In this document: one piece after another, positions 1-11,358 of the stretch
Layout of the letters: each line of letters opens with the position of its first letter
Numbering within the stretch: the first letter of the stretch is position 1
From: Podospora pseudocomata
Taxonomy: Eukaryota; Ascomycota; Sordariomycetes; Sordariales; Podosporaceae
Length of the DNA: 64,000 nt
Assembly: GCF_035222375.1 (NCBI RefSeq)
Contig: NW_026946363.1
Location: 3,844,001 to 3,908,000, forward strand
Direction of reading: 5' to 3'
Notes under the pieces: model-generated
What the model was told of the DNA's origin: nothing
The model's input: only the letters and a program-made list of their open reading frames with translations
Databases searched by the model: none
Translations under genes and position numbers: made by a program

Positions 1-1022
1 GGGGGTTGCTGTTGGTTCAGAAGCCACCGACGAGGATGGCTTCTTCTGACCAAAATGATGAGAAGCAGGGTGAACCATCTCCCCAAACCCGACGCCCCGG
101 CCCTTCATCCACCTGTGCAGCGGCTTCCAGTCGACGCAGACGTTGGGCTGGGGGACCTTGACGCTAGGCTTGAGGGTGGAGTGATCGGTCCAGTGTAGGG
201 TGTAGACGTTTGTGTCGGCGGTGCAGAGGACGAGCTGGCGGAGGGACTCGAGGCAGTGGTCGACGTGGGAGGTGAGGTCGGACCAGGTTTCGTTTCCGGG
301 GGTGGTGGAGATGTCTGGGTAGTAGTAGGTTGGGTGGAGGTATTGTTTTATTCTTTTCTGGAAGACGGGTCAGTTTGGCGCGGGGATAGGTGTGGGAGGG
401 GGGAGGGGGTGGTGGTAAGGGGTGACATACCAGGCAGTGTAGCGAGTGGCTCACTCCCAGACCGCCTACGTACCCGCCTCCCTCTCGACTGATGGAGACT
501 GCGTTGCCGGCCTTTTTGAGCTCGTCCTCGCTGAAGTAGATGAGGGTTCCGTCTAGGAGGTCGTGCCAGGCTTTGTCGAGTTCGGGGCGGGGTTCGCCGA
601 GGAATTTGGAGGTGTCGGGGTCGGTGTTCATGAATTTGTTTGTGTAGGTTACTGGGGCGGGTGCTATTTTCACTATTAATTATCATGATTGAGAAGGAGG
701 GGGGGGGAGTATGAGGGGAGTACATACAAAAGGGGATTATGACCTCGGGGTTGTCGCCTGTGGTTGGTAGTATTGGACATGTTGATGAGTAGCTCTTTGG
801 ATAGGAGGTGTAATGGTATGTGAAGGCGGCGGTTAAGGAGAGAATTACGGTCACGCTTGAGACGAGGAGAGTGTAGAAGCGTCTTTTCCAGATGAGAGAC
901 TCATCGACGTATGGAGGCGGTGGGGGGGTGAGAGACTCTTCATCGTGATCTCTTTGGTGGTTGGATGGTAGTTGTGAGAGCAGAGGTGTGTAGTGAGGCT
1001 TTTCGTCGAGACTGGACATCAT
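1..1022 (-). CDS. UstYa-like (DUF3328) protein, 3' end beyond the window
   Basis: Exons on the minus strand are 1022-728, 672-431 and 357 to the left edge, giving at least 298 residues with no stop reached. Introns have GTATGT donors and the exons join in frame. The protein has a Pro-rich cytosolic N-terminus, one membrane helix at about residues 50-70 just after WKRRFYT, and a lumenal domain with both family motifs: HSLHC at the end of exon 2 and HVDHC in exon 3. UstYa-family proteins are oxidases that cyclise or modify peptides in fungal RiPP pathways (ustiloxin, cyclochlorotine types), and many paralogues lie outside clusters. Both HxxHC motifs are intact, so an active enzyme is plausible. 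The substrate is unknown. The nearest gene to the right encodes a small secreted peptide with dibasic sites. Family assignment is firm; pathway is inference. Confidence 0.88.
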
Positions 1023-2665
1023 CTTAAAGAGACTCGATATGTTTCTATGTGGGTTTTAGAAGATAACAGAGAACCACTCAAGGACAGCATTCGTGTTGGC
1101 ATTCTGCGGACTTGCGTTGGTTTTGGAAAGATCGAGATCACGCCGATCATCTTTTCCCCTCTCCCCATCCCCTCACAACATACATCATCACGCAGAGGTC
1201 AGGAATATGGAGACGGAAGGCTAAACACACCCCGCTCTCCAAGCCAGCCGGACCTTTTGACGTTGGACGCGCTATCCCGTACGATGCGGGCTAAAAGTGC
1301 CGGGTGGTACGTTTATTTACTTCGGCATGTAGGGCTTACTCTTGGACTTCTAGACTCTTGACCCTTTGGAATGACCGGGGAGAGGTTCGGCCTGGCATGG
1401 GATATGAGGCTGATGAGATGGAAGGAAGTTTGTGTTCCCATGAACAATTTAAGTTGATATATTCATTATGAGGAGAACCCCTTCCCTATAGTACCGCGTT
1501 CCTGGGCTTGGAGTTATTTTTGGTTCATGTTGTTCATCATAAACTTCCCAACCTCGAGAGTTGATGGAAAGATGCTTCCAAAAACACTCCGATTTATGAG
1601 GCCCAGCCTTCATGTAAAGAAACGTCGCATTTACAGCCTAGCTTACCTTTCCGAGCCGCAAGCAACTGTTCAGCAGAACAGGGTAGCTATGTGGCTGACT
1701 TCTGTGCCGACGGTTCGCATTGTTTGGCTATGGGGTTGAGAAGTCCTACACTAGGTCTGATCGAATACGGGGTCATGGTCCGTGATTCCACGTTGCCATG
1801 TCCCATCGTGTCGACCGTTTCATTGACCCAGGCTCAGAGGGCTGGGAAAAGCGGTTCTTTGACGCAAGAGGAGAAAGATTAACGGAGTATGGAAGCCCGG
1901 GTCGGTTTCTTTTCTCGAATCGGTATGCTTTGCAGTTCAATTACGTTTCCCTCTTTCTTGGGATTCTGGACTCTTTTCTTGGGTCAATAATCTTCATCGG
2001 ATTTTTGCTTGTGTAAGTGGTGTGTACAAGCTTGGCTTTCCCCAGAGAAAGCCTTCCAAAAGCATGGTGTAACAGGTCCCAAGAGTAAGCACTCTAAAAA
2101 CACCACACCCTGAACACCGATCCAAGACCGCTGGTCCGGTGCGGATACAAGGACTGCCGCTCTTGGGTAGTTTTCGTGGCTGGCTCCTACAGAAAGCACG
2201 GTTCGGCGAGCGCTCCTTGATGCCTATTTCACTCTACCTGCGGTCTTGTTGGCAGCCCACCTACCGAACCGAACCTCCGGCTTGCCGTGAGCCATTGGAA
2301 CGCTTCCAGTGCAGAATCAGAAAGTGAGCGATATCCGACTGCTACACTGGTGAAAGCGTGCTAGCCTCGGCAGTTTCGACTCCCTCAGAAGAAACCGTTG
2401 GATACTACCAGCCACATCCGTGAAGTCTAGGCACCTTAGGTCCTAGAGTGATTGTCTCGATCGAGGCCGAGATGTCTACTCTTGGCACGCTTTCGAGCTG
2501 ATCAGTCGTCATGGATCCCAGAAAGGAGAACTTGAGGGGGTGTCAATCAATCTTGTATGTTGTGGGCATAATAAGTAGAAGCCGAGTCCAGTTTTCGAAT
2601 CTGGAATTGCCTTCATACTCCGGTCCCTCAATCAACCATCGCAGAGTCACGCCCAGTCCCACAAA
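1023..2665. other. Intergenic, no gene recognised
   Basis: This is the divergent spacer between the UstYa-like gene and the small secreted peptide. Open frames are short, overlap in conflicting frames and lack splice-supported extension. A TATA-like stretch (CATAATAA, about 2567-2574) sits roughly 95 bases before the peptide start codon. Confidence 0.6.
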
Positions 2666-2971
2666 ATGAAATTCACTGTTCTCCTCTTTGCTCTTTCAGC
2701 AATGATCGTGTCGTCTTTGGCGGCCCCAGTTCCCCAAGGGAAATTTTCTTACATCGGTCTTGATGTGCCAGATGATGCGGTTGAGCAATGTACGTTTTCT
2801 TGGCCCCCTTGTCTACTGCTCAAGATTCTGCCACCAGACCTAACAAGAGGAATCATAGGCAAGATACCCAATGGGCCAGGGGGCCCCGAGTCACGTCACA
2901 AGAGAGATGGCACAATGGAATTCGACGTTGACCTCTGCATACTCAAAAAGAGGGCAGCTCGAGAGAGCTAA
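2666..2971 (+). CDS. Small secreted peptide precursor with dibasic sites
   Basis: Exons 2666-2789 and 2859-2971 are separated by a 69-nt intron (GTACGT donor, CTAAC branch site at about 2840, ATAG acceptor), giving 78 residues. The intron length is a multiple of three, so the frame is also open unspliced. Residues 1-19 are a clear signal peptide (MKFTVLLFALSAMIVSSLA) followed by a short Pro/Gln stretch. The mature part has only two cysteines. Near the C-terminus a segment is bracketed by HKR and KKR, which suggests Kex2-type processing. I do not recognise a family. Alternatives are a small effector-like secreted protein or a peptide precursor. The UstYa-like gene 1.6 kb away makes a RiPP precursor worth testing, but there is a single candidate core without the repeats typical of dikaritin precursors and it contains no Tyr. 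Confidence 0.6.
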   Translation: MKFTVLLFALSAMIVSSLAAPVPQGKFSYIGLDVPDDAVEQCTFSWPPCLLLKILPPDLTRGIIGKIPNGPGGPESRHKRDGTMEFDVDLCILKKRAARES

Positions 2972-4130
2972 AGAAGAGCCAAACACAATGGTGAAATGTC
3001 ACAGAGAAGGGGCGGGGGGGTGTTGAGTCGCGGGTGGCGCCGTGAAAACGGTGTTGTAGTACACTCCAGATGTACGTCGACACCCACATGCCGGTGGAGG
3101 AGGCCGTGGTAGAGGAGGCAGGCTCAGCCAGTCCAAACACTGTAGTATTGAGCCATATTAGTGCGATGTCGTAATCCAGATACCTCATTTTCTCACACGT
3201 ACGACACAAATCACTTTATCTCTGAACGTTCAACCCTCAAGACCACCGCTATATGATCGGCAATTTATGCAGGTGACAAGCAACTGTAGTGTCAGTTCAA
3301 CAAGAATAGATCTTCCCCTCCCGTTTGTTCTTGAACGACCATCGACATTCGGTACCGAGACGGCTGGAAAGTCTACGGGACACCTCTCGATTACCCGAGC
3401 CTATAGGAGGTCCAAACAGGCGAGATCTGCAATAAAAGAAGCTGCGGGCACTTTAGTTGCTTTGAGGAAACCCTTCACACCTTCTGTGCCGCGCCTTGGC
3501 TCGGTGAAGCATAGCTATCTTGTTCACTCTTGGGTTGATCAACCACATTCTGCAACACAACGTCAGCATACGACATATGAACTGATGCTTGAAATCCCAT
3601 CTATCAGGTCACGGTCTCGGCCCCACTACCAGTCACATCAACTCTGGGGGAGACACTCTCCCAGAGACCAGGATAGAGGGGTCACCAAGACTTCCAAGAC
3701 GAAACGTTGTATATCTTTAAAATACTTGATGTATTCGATCGATACCAACCGGCGTCTCCGAGAGGGGTTTGTGCATGCTTGAGCAGATGTCGCGTGACAG
3801 CTTTCCAAATGCAGAGTCCCCGGATGATGACCCGGCAGTTGTGGTTGAAGCAATGGGTTACCAAGATAGCCAGGCTAGTAAGCAAGCTGTGGATTTCATG
3901 GCTACCTCTAACTTGTGATAGAAGTCTTGAAGAAACTCAAGGATTCAAGGGCCTTTTCCATGTGGTTGACAGCCCCAATCAATGTAGTTCGACTTTTGTG
4001 CCGGTTTGATCAAAGTGAAATTGAAATGTCAACCTCCTAGATACTTCCATTCGCAGTGTTAGACCCCGTCATTACAGATAGTCAACCTATCTCAGTGTGA
4101 AAGGCATCTAACCCCCAACCTTCCATGATT
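2972..4130. other. Intergenic, no gene recognised
   Basis: This lies between the convergent small-peptide gene and the carboxylesterase. The longest frame (3267-3782, +) has no domain, signal peptide or compositional support and is probably chance. Confidence 0.55.
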
Positions 4131-6050
4131 TTAGTTACCAAGCTTCTCCGATAGCGAGTTGATGTAGCGGCACCTCTCAAACAGTTTCTCCCTCTTCAGC
4201 TGTCTCTTCCTCTCCTTGCAAGACCTGACCCTCATCTCCCCAACCTGAATGTTGCCCCCATCGATAGGCATCTGCTTTAGATTTCCATCTCTCTGTTCCT
4301 TGTGAGCGGTCAGGCGAGTATTTCCTGTTCCCCAAGGTCCACCAATGACCAAAAGACTCACGCTTTCAGGTCCATGGACAGGAAATGCCTCTGGCCATCG
4401 ACCAAGCGTTTCTTCTACCTGCTGCTCGGGCTCGGCCGGTGATGGCTTGCCAGTGTATGCAAAGTTGATGAAGCTGCCAATAAACGCCCTCGACAACTTT
4501 TGGTCCTCATCTGTGATCTTCCCTTCGGGAAAGAGATTGAAGAGATAGTTCAAGTCGCTCCCATGCGTGGCACCAATGTACGGCATGCCTGCGCCAGCAA
4601 ACATTGGTGCCAACATGGTCTGGTTGAGTGAGTACAGATGAACCCCAGGGTATTCCGGGTCCAACCGCTTGCTTTCCTTGAGCATGTCGCTACCAAAGTC
4701 GATGCTGGAACAAGTGAACTGCAGGTCCCTCAGGATCCGGGCGACTCGGAAGTAATGCACTCCAACCGTAGGATCAGACTCAGCCTTGCGGGCCTCATAG
4801 TCGGAAACCTCCTCCGCAAAGTCAGCTTCTGGGTAGAGTGAGAACAGCTTCTTATAGTCTTCATCGGTCAAGGCATGCGCCACTCCTTGGATGGTGGCTT
4901 TCATGTCATCCTCAGTCTGATAGGTAGGCGCGGGAGCGGTACTCAAGGCGCCGTCATCCTGAGCCCAACCATACACCAATGGAATTCCTTCAGTTCTTGT
5001 TAGCTGGTTTTCCACTCCAAATCAAGTAAAGCACACACCCTTAACAAACTTCCCAGATTTGTATAATGTAGTCTGACGATCCGGGATCAAATCATCGTCA
5101 ACAGAAGGAATGAATGTGAACAGTCCGAGAGGAGGATGATTGGCGGACGCATACTCCGCGGCCTTCTCCGTCAACTTCTCCAATGGAACTCCTCTCAAAC
5201 ACTGCAGTAACTCCGAGTCATCGGTGCTGGTGCACCCCAGAGTCTTTGCCACTTCTCGAGTGTGCAATTCAGTGACATCACTTGTCATGTTGAGTCCCGT
5301 GCCGGGAGGACCAGACATGCACCAAGCTTGGGTGAACGGGACGCCTCTTTCTCCTCTATAGGAGGTCAGAAGAAGCGAAGTGAATGTGCCTCCAGCGCTG
5401 AGTCCAAAAGAGGTAATCTTGTCGGGATCGCCTCCAAATGCTGCAATGTTGTCCTTAACCCATTGGAAACCAGCCAGCTGATCTCGCATGCCCACGTTCA
5501 TCGATTTTTGGTCTTTAAGAATGGGCAGACGAGCAAAGCCAAAGATGAGAATGCGGTAGTTGAGAGCCACATAGATGACGGGCTTCTTGAGAGATGTAGC
5601 CAGCGTAAGCAAGTTTTCGGGATTGTAGTGAGGGTCGTATGCAGACCCCTTGACTACGCCGCCGCCATGAAGATGTACCACGACAGGTAGCTTGTCGTCT
5701 GCTGTTGTGCCAGCTGGTCTGGAAATGCGAAGGCTGAGGCAGTCCTCACTGATGTCCGGTGTATCCGCAAAGAAGGGGGGGACACCTGCTCTGTTCTGAG
5801 GGCAAGCCGGCCCCGGCGCTGAAGCGTCCATCTCGCTGCCTTCAGGGGGCACGTATGGCTGAGGGGGTGCAAACCGACGATGACCAGAGGTATCGTGAGC
5901 ATACTTGATGTTCTGAAAATGCTCGATGGATCCCGATGTGGTGCCTCTGTAGGTGATCTTGTTCTTGGCAATGGCCACAATAGGCTCAGCAATAGCAGAA
6001 GCCGCAGTCAAGGCCAACAAGGCCGTTTGTAATCTGGTTAGTAGAGTCAT
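4131..6050 (-). CDS. Secreted type-B carboxylesterase/lipase family protein
   Basis: Exons 6050-5039 and 4987-4131 are joined across a 51-nt intron (GTGTGT donor, GCTAAC branch site) to give 622 residues. I chose the start at 6050 because it opens directly into a signal peptide (MTLLTRLQTALLALTAASA). An upstream in-frame ATG at 6128 would bury it. Family marks are an oxyanion HGGG at about 128-131, an EDCLSLRISRP signature at about 102-112, the nucleophile in GLSAGG (Ser218) and a late catalytic-His region GATHGSD (His479). The nucleophile elbow is GLSAG instead of the common GESAG, a variant that some family members carry. The product should be an extracellular alpha/beta-hydrolase acting on esters. 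The substrate cannot be told. The C-terminal Lys/Arg-rich stretch after about residue 580 is unusual for the family. Confidence 0.9.
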
Positions 6051-7008
6051 GGCGTGAGTGAGAGGAGCTGAATCGTGTGCGGGAGGGGCCACAATGGTTC
6101 CGGCCAAGAGACGGTAAAAAAAGAACACAGACGGCCTCTGTGAAGTAGTTGGTTTGGGACTTCAAAAGAAGGCTGGTGTGTGGGGGGTTGAGATGTTGAG
6201 AATATGAGTGTGGTGCTACATAAGATACCTACCTATTCATGCGCACCTCAACCCATTTGCTTCAAGACTGGTAGGCCATCGGCAATCACGGCTTGCAGGA
6301 ACCCTTCTGGCCCTGATGTGGTGTGATATCGGTACTGGCTCGTGAACGACGATCAAAAAACAGTGGAAAACATGTTGAGGATGCCGAAGGTGAAGCTGGG
6401 ATGGTTGTCCAAAGGCAAGGTACTGTGCAGGAAGCATGCAGGGGAGCGGGGGCGGAGAAGGACCAAAGCTTCGAAGAATGTTCGACACAAACTGCTATCA
6501 CGTCGAGGTAGGGTCGCCTCATGCGCACCTCCCTGATCTGCAGGCTGCATTTTGCCAGCCAAAGAGGAAGGGACGATGCCGTCTAATTACCCCAGCCGCC
6601 CCATTGCAACCCATTCCCCTCCATGACCGAACACCATCACCATCCCGCCTCACCTGGGTAGTTCCCCGAATGGAGACGGCTATTGACCGCGGCGACCTCA
6701 GATCTTTACTTGAACGACATCTCGAGACCCCCCAAGCCCGAGGCTAGCTATCACTCCCACCCTACCGGGGCAATGATACAGACTTGTCTTTCAGCTGGCT
6801 CTGTGATGTAGTATCTTAGTATGCCGGTAGTCATATGAGGGACTCGAGAGCTCTGTTTCGAGGGGCTGGAATTATCATAGTCGGTGTCGATGATGCATTT
6901 ATCTATCCGGCTATCTCACCCGTTATTCCCATCTAAATCTACTCAGCATCATCTCTTACCACCTTCCTGAACAGCTCGATCATAACAGCCTCAATTTGAG
7001 TTTCCATC
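6051..7008. other. Divergent spacer between carboxylesterase and rhodopsin-domain gene
   Basis: About 960 bases serve as upstream region for both flanking genes. A TACCTACCTA motif (6226-6235) lies about 180 bases before the esterase start; the same 10-mer recurs elsewhere in the window. Short frames in 6237-6747 conflict with one another and carry no domain. Confidence 0.6.
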
Positions 7009-8306
7009 ATGAGTGAGGCTCAATATGACAACCCTGCAGCCCTTGTGGCCGGCACAGTGAGCATGCAGCTGGTGACCACCGCCTGCATAGGACTGAGATT
7101 CTACTCCAGAAGATGGAAACGTCAAAGAATCATCACCAGCGACTGGCTTGTCCTCGCCGCTTATGTCTTTGGCACAGGCCTGAGTGTCATGATGCTCTAT
7201 GGCATCTCCCAAAAAGCCATAGGATATCCCCTCGGTGGAACAATCGAAGACCCGGCTGCGGTCAACAATAGACTCAACAAGGCCAAACATGTAAGTATTT
7301 CCTCATCAAGTCCATTTGCGAGCATGAACAACACACCAACACCACACAGATGGAGCTATCATGTCTCCTCCTCGGCATCGTCGCCCTCGGCTTGATCAAG
7401 CTCTCCATCGCCTTCCTCTACTGGCACCTTTTCGCAAAAGTTATGTTCCGCCGGTTTCTCATATTCTGGATGGTTATCCTAGTCCTCTGGATCCTCGGCT
7501 TCGTATTAGCCGGCCTCCTGGAATGCGGTACACACCTCACTGCCATCTTCGGTACTCCACAAGACTATATCGACCACTGCGGCGCTGCTATCCCTGCTGG
7601 ATATGGCATGATCGGATCAGACATTCTGACTGACGTTATTACCCTGTTGATTCCAATTCCTGTCATTGTGAAACTGCAGATGAACAAACGGACGAGAATA
7701 CTCACTCTGCTGGTCTTCTCCATTGGTGTACTGTAAGCTTGGATCTGTTGTATTTGGCCGAAGAAGGGAACAGCATGCTGACCTAGCCTGTTAACCTCCA
7801 GATGCGTCGTAGCTTCGGTCCTCAAAGCCTGGATTTACATCACCGGCTCTCTCGGTCGATGGTCAATGGATGCCATCTGTAAGCTCCGGATTTGTCGAAT
7901 CTTCCTTCTAAGAACCATTTTTTACTGACACCGCTGTGTTTAAGCCGCCCTCAGTGGTATCGCCATCTGGAATCTCGTCGAGGTCCAAGTCGGCATCGTT
8001 GCCGCCTGCGGTCCTCCCCTGCGTGCGATCATGTCACGCCTTCTGCCGATTGAAGCAGCGACTATCTCCCTCCTGTCTCTTCTGGGCGTCTCGAGGCTTT
8101 CGTCAAGCAAATCGGATACTCTTCCGAGCTTTGTCAGGAGACCTTCGAAGATTGACCCTGAGGACAATCAGGGCAGTCCCATCAAGGGAACTTCGACGAG
8201 GAGCACAGATACTGCTGTTGACCATGACGAGAACGATTTAGGCCCTTGGGATCAGCCTGTGCCTGTTGTTCGTGTGGCCTCGAAAGGGAGAGGTGGTGAT
8301 GTTTGA
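7009..8306 (+). CDS. Fungal rhodopsin-domain (PTH11-like/SAT4) integral membrane protein
   Basis: Exons 7009-7290, 7350-7732, 7802-7878 and 7945-8306 give 367 residues. All introns are 58-69 nt and the joins preserve frame. Several hydrophobic segments match the fungal rhodopsin domain pattern: a first helix before an RFYSRR loop, then a DWLVLAAY helix, a long central pair (LGLIKLSIAFLYWHLF and the following FLIFWMVILVLWILGF) and a LIPIPVIVKLQM segment. The Cys-bearing loop before GMIGSDILTD is also typical. The tail is Ser/Thr-rich and cytosolic. No CFEM domain is present, which separates it from classic PTH11. Members are often called GPCR-like, but signalling roles are proven for few. It converges on the PPR gene. 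Confidence 0.85.
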
Positions 8307-8548
8307 TAGGTTTCTTGCCAGGTGGTGATTTGTCTTGACTGGTGTGACGTTATGTTTGTATGAGTATTGATGATTTATACCCTTGGATATGTTCATTGGA
8401 TGAGCTGTTTTTGAAGTAGAATACCCGCGGTTTTCTTGATTTTTTGTACTATGCGAAAAGGGTAAAATGACGCTACTTTTGATAATACATGTCTCTAATA
8501 TTGCGTGATTCCATATATGGCGGTTGATCCTACAAGTATCTTACACAT

Positions 8549-11035
8549 CTACCCCATGATAGCCTGCTTGTCAAACTTCATACACTCACTGATCGCCTCC
8601 TGATCCGCCTTGACCACAATATCATACACCCCCATCTCCTTGGACACCTCCCCAACCCACTTGTTCAAATCCTCCGGCACGACCTGCCTCACCTTGGCTT
8701 TCCTATAAACAATCTGTTCAAACACAGCATGATTCTCCTCAACCAGCTCCTCAGGCGTCATCTCCTCTCCCGGATGCCCTTGCTTGATCAGGTCTTTCCG
8801 ATAACCGTGCTTAAAGTTCTCGATAATGCGGGCCCCCTCCGTCAGACGGAGCGTGTTCCTCTTCGTCTTGACCTGCAAGGAGCCAATACCTGACATCAGC
8901 TCGACAAGAAGAGCGTCTGTAGGATGGAAGCCGAAAATGCGCCTCATTGCCCGACAGGCAACGATGGCGCCAACCCAGTCCTTGGCTTTGAACATGCTGA
9001 ACAGGATCGTCCTAGGCAACTGGCCAAAGAGCTCCGGGGTGTCGAATTCCCACCTGGTCTCCACCATATCCTTGAAAAATTTCCTCGCGCTGGCGATGTC
9101 GTGTTCAGTAAAGGTGGGAATGCGCTTAATAAGCCGGTTGACAGACAACGAGTTGAACATGGTCAGGAACGTGTGCCCATCTGGCTGAACACCAATCTCA
9201 TCTGCCAACCTGCTGTACAAGTTCAGCGCCTTTTTGGTTTCATTCGCCTGGGAGTACGAGCGGATGAGCTGGTTCATGAGGAAGGTTGTTGGCATAATCT
9301 CTGCTTGGTCGAGCACCCTGAACAGCTCCTCCAGACGTTCGTGAAGCCTGCGAGAGCAGTAATTTTCCGCGAGCAGAGAGAAAGTTTCCGCCGTTGCCCT
9401 TGTCAGGCACTTGGGCTCGACTTCGTTTTTTAGTTCTTGTTTCTCGTTTATGGCATTAGGTTTGGGATTGTAGAGTGTGAGGTTGCCGTTCGCGATAGAC
9501 TCTCGCTTTCGCAGCTCGACAAAGTCCAGGCGGGCTTGGATCATCTGCCATGCCACTTTGTCGGCCTTTTCCAGGTTCTCAGCGGCCCCTGACCTCATCC
9601 ACGCGGCGATGAGACCATTGAGTTGGACAGGCGCTGTGATGATGCCCTTTTTCTGCAGGTAGGTTACCACTTTGTAAGCGCCGTCGAGGTCGCCCGCTCC
9701 TATAAGTCTCTTGAGCCACTTCCCGGTGAAGAAGTGGTTGCCAACCACCATTGGTAAGCGGTCCCTTCCCCGAATATCGATCGCCTCGGAGAACATCATG
9801 TCGACAAAAGCCTGAAGGCCTTGTTCGACCGCACCGACAGTCAGGAACGAGCCAATGATTTCATCGTAGTCCTCTATCGTCATGCTGCCTCCAAGAAGCG
9901 TGCGCATATCCTGGTAACGTTCCCATGCTTCATCGAGCATTGACTTTTTGGCTGCCAGTGCTCGTACTATGGGGATGATAATTCGAGGACTTGGTGGATG
10001 TGACGACCGGAGGAGCGTATCTGCTGCCTGCTGCGCTCGTTCAACATCTCCGTGGAGCGCGCACATCCGTACTCCGAGCTCATAGTAAGGCGTGAAAGTC
10101 TCCTTGTTTGACCCAATCGTGATGACAGCCTTTTTCCATGCATCGATAGCCTCGATTTCCCACCCCTCAATGAACATGGCTTCAATGGCCAAGAGCTGTT
10201 GCGAGTCGCTCAAGGGTACTTTGGCAGCCTGCATATCCTTTGCCAGCACGTAAGTATGTTGCATGCGGTTGGGATTGTCACGGCTGTCAAAGGACAGGAC
10301 CATAAACAGAAAGTCCCAGACCTCCCGCGGAACCTTCGCCCAGTCTAGGGCAAGTGTCTTCCGCGCTGATGAATAGAACTTCCAACACTCGGCAAGGTCC
10401 TTGTGTGAAGGCACGCCCTTTTCCAACACCTTTTCCCGTGCGAGAAAGATGTTGAGGTCTTCCACCACCCTGTATCTTGGACCGGAAAATCCTTTAATAC
10501 GAAGCACTCCATATGCCTCACCCTCGGGTCCAACTTTGCCCTTGTACTGTGCTCGAATTGTTGTCTTGAACTGTTTCCTGAGCTGGGCAGCCTTTTCCTT
10601 CTTTCCCTCCTTTTCCATCGTGTTGATTAACTTCAACGTGTCCAGCATTCGCCTTTCAAGATCTTCGATAGAAGTGAGGACTTCATGGTCAAGCCCGGTG
10701 CTGTCCTCACTAAACTCTTCATTGGTCTGTAAAGACTTGCGCTCGCTAGTCTTGATGTTTTCTGAGAAGTACTTGATATCGAGGTTCGACTGCGCTGCGG
10801 ACCCATTGAACAAGTCCTCGGCCAACATTCGCTGGATCTCGGCGGGATCAGGGTCCTTGTCTTTTAGTTCGGTTGCCGGTTTTCTCGTTCGGGATCGAAG
10901 GCTTCTGGCCGTTGAGGCCTGTCTTGCTAGCCATTGCGGGGGTTGGTTGGTCACTGGGCGCAAGTGGGCGAGACATGATTTGCAAACATAGTTGCTCGTT
11001 CGACCGAGATCGAGGGAAAGGGTTCTAGGAGGCAT
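8549..11035 (-). CDS. Mitochondrial PPR-repeat protein
   Basis: A single exon encodes 828 residues. I chose the ATG at 11035 (MPPRTLSLDLG) because it opens a basic, mitochondrial-type leader. The open frame extends 90 codons further, into the promoter shared with RCL1. The N-terminal 200 residues include a charged coiled-coil-like region. The body is helical, with tetratricopeptide/PPR-like hairpins, the clearest near residues 540-620 where a QLIRSYSQANETKKALNLY pattern is followed by a PDGHTF turn. Fungal PPR proteins of this size bind mitochondrial transcripts and support their stability or translation; Neurospora CYA-5 and yeast Pet309 are examples, but I cannot say it is their orthologue. 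It is divergent from RCL1 with 323 bases between starts. Confidence 0.8.
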   Translation of the reverse strand: MPPRTLSLDLGRTSNYVCKSCLAHLRPVTNQPPQWLARQASTARSLRSRTRKPATELKDKDPDPAEIQRMLAEDLFNGSAAQSNLDIKYFSENIKTSERKSLQTNEEFSEDSTGLDHEVLTSIEDLERRMLDTLKLINTMEKEGKKEKAAQLRKQFKTTIRAQYKGKVGPEGEAYGVLRIKGFSGPRYRVVEDLNIFLAREKVLEKGVPSHKDLAECWKFYSSARKTLALDWAKVPREVWDFLFMVLSFDSRDNPNRMQHTYVLAKDMQAAKVPLSDSQQLLAIEAMFIEGWEIEAIDAWKKAVITIGSNKETFTPYYELGVRMCALHGDVERAQQAADTLLRSSHPPSPRIIIPIVRALAAKKSMLDEAWERYQDMRTLLGGSMTIEDYDEIIGSFLTVGAVEQGLQAFVDMMFSEAIDIRGRDRLPMVVGNHFFTGKWLKRLIGAGDLDGAYKVVTYLQKKGIITAPVQLNGLIAAWMRSGAAENLEKADKVAWQMIQARLDFVELRKRESIANGNLTLYNPKPNAINEKQELKNEVEPKCLTRATAETFSLLAENYCSRRLHERLEELFRVLDQAEIMPTTFLMNQLIRSYSQANETKKALNLYSRLADEIGVQPDGHTFLTMFNSLSVNRLIKRIPTFTEHDIASARKFFKDMVETRWEFDTPELFGQLPRTILFSMFKAKDWVGAIVACRAMRRIFGFHPTDALLVELMSGIGSLQVKTKRNTLRLTEGARIIENFKHGYRKDLIKQGHPGEEMTPEELVEENHAVFEQIVYRKAKVRQVVPEDLNKWVGEVSKEMGVYDIVVKADQEAISECMKFDKQAIMG

Positions 11036-11358
11036 CGGGAAGGCGTGGCTACTTGAGAGGAACAAACAAGAACAAAGTCTCTGGAAAGAAAAAGAATGGA
11101 TTGCCTGCTTCATCCCATCAATTCGCACCGGCTCACACAGCTCCGTCACTTTTTTGGCCCCACTTTTGATCCCCGGACTGCGCCAAAATCTCTTATCGGC
11201 TCTCCAATCCCTGTCGATAAGCTCTCGGCACCTCTGACCGCCCGGCGGAAACAACCTGGACCCTCCAAAATTTTGGGAGCTTTGCGACTGGCGCATCCAA
11301 ACCATTCCCCCAGGCTTTGGCCAACCGCCAATTCCTCACGCATCACCACCAGCCAAAA
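11036..11358. promoter_or_regulatory. Shared divergent promoter of PPR gene and RCL1
   Basis: 323 bases lie between the two start codons and must hold both promoters and leaders. No clear TATA box is seen. The PPR frame continues open through it, but its content does not look like protein. Confidence 0.6.
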
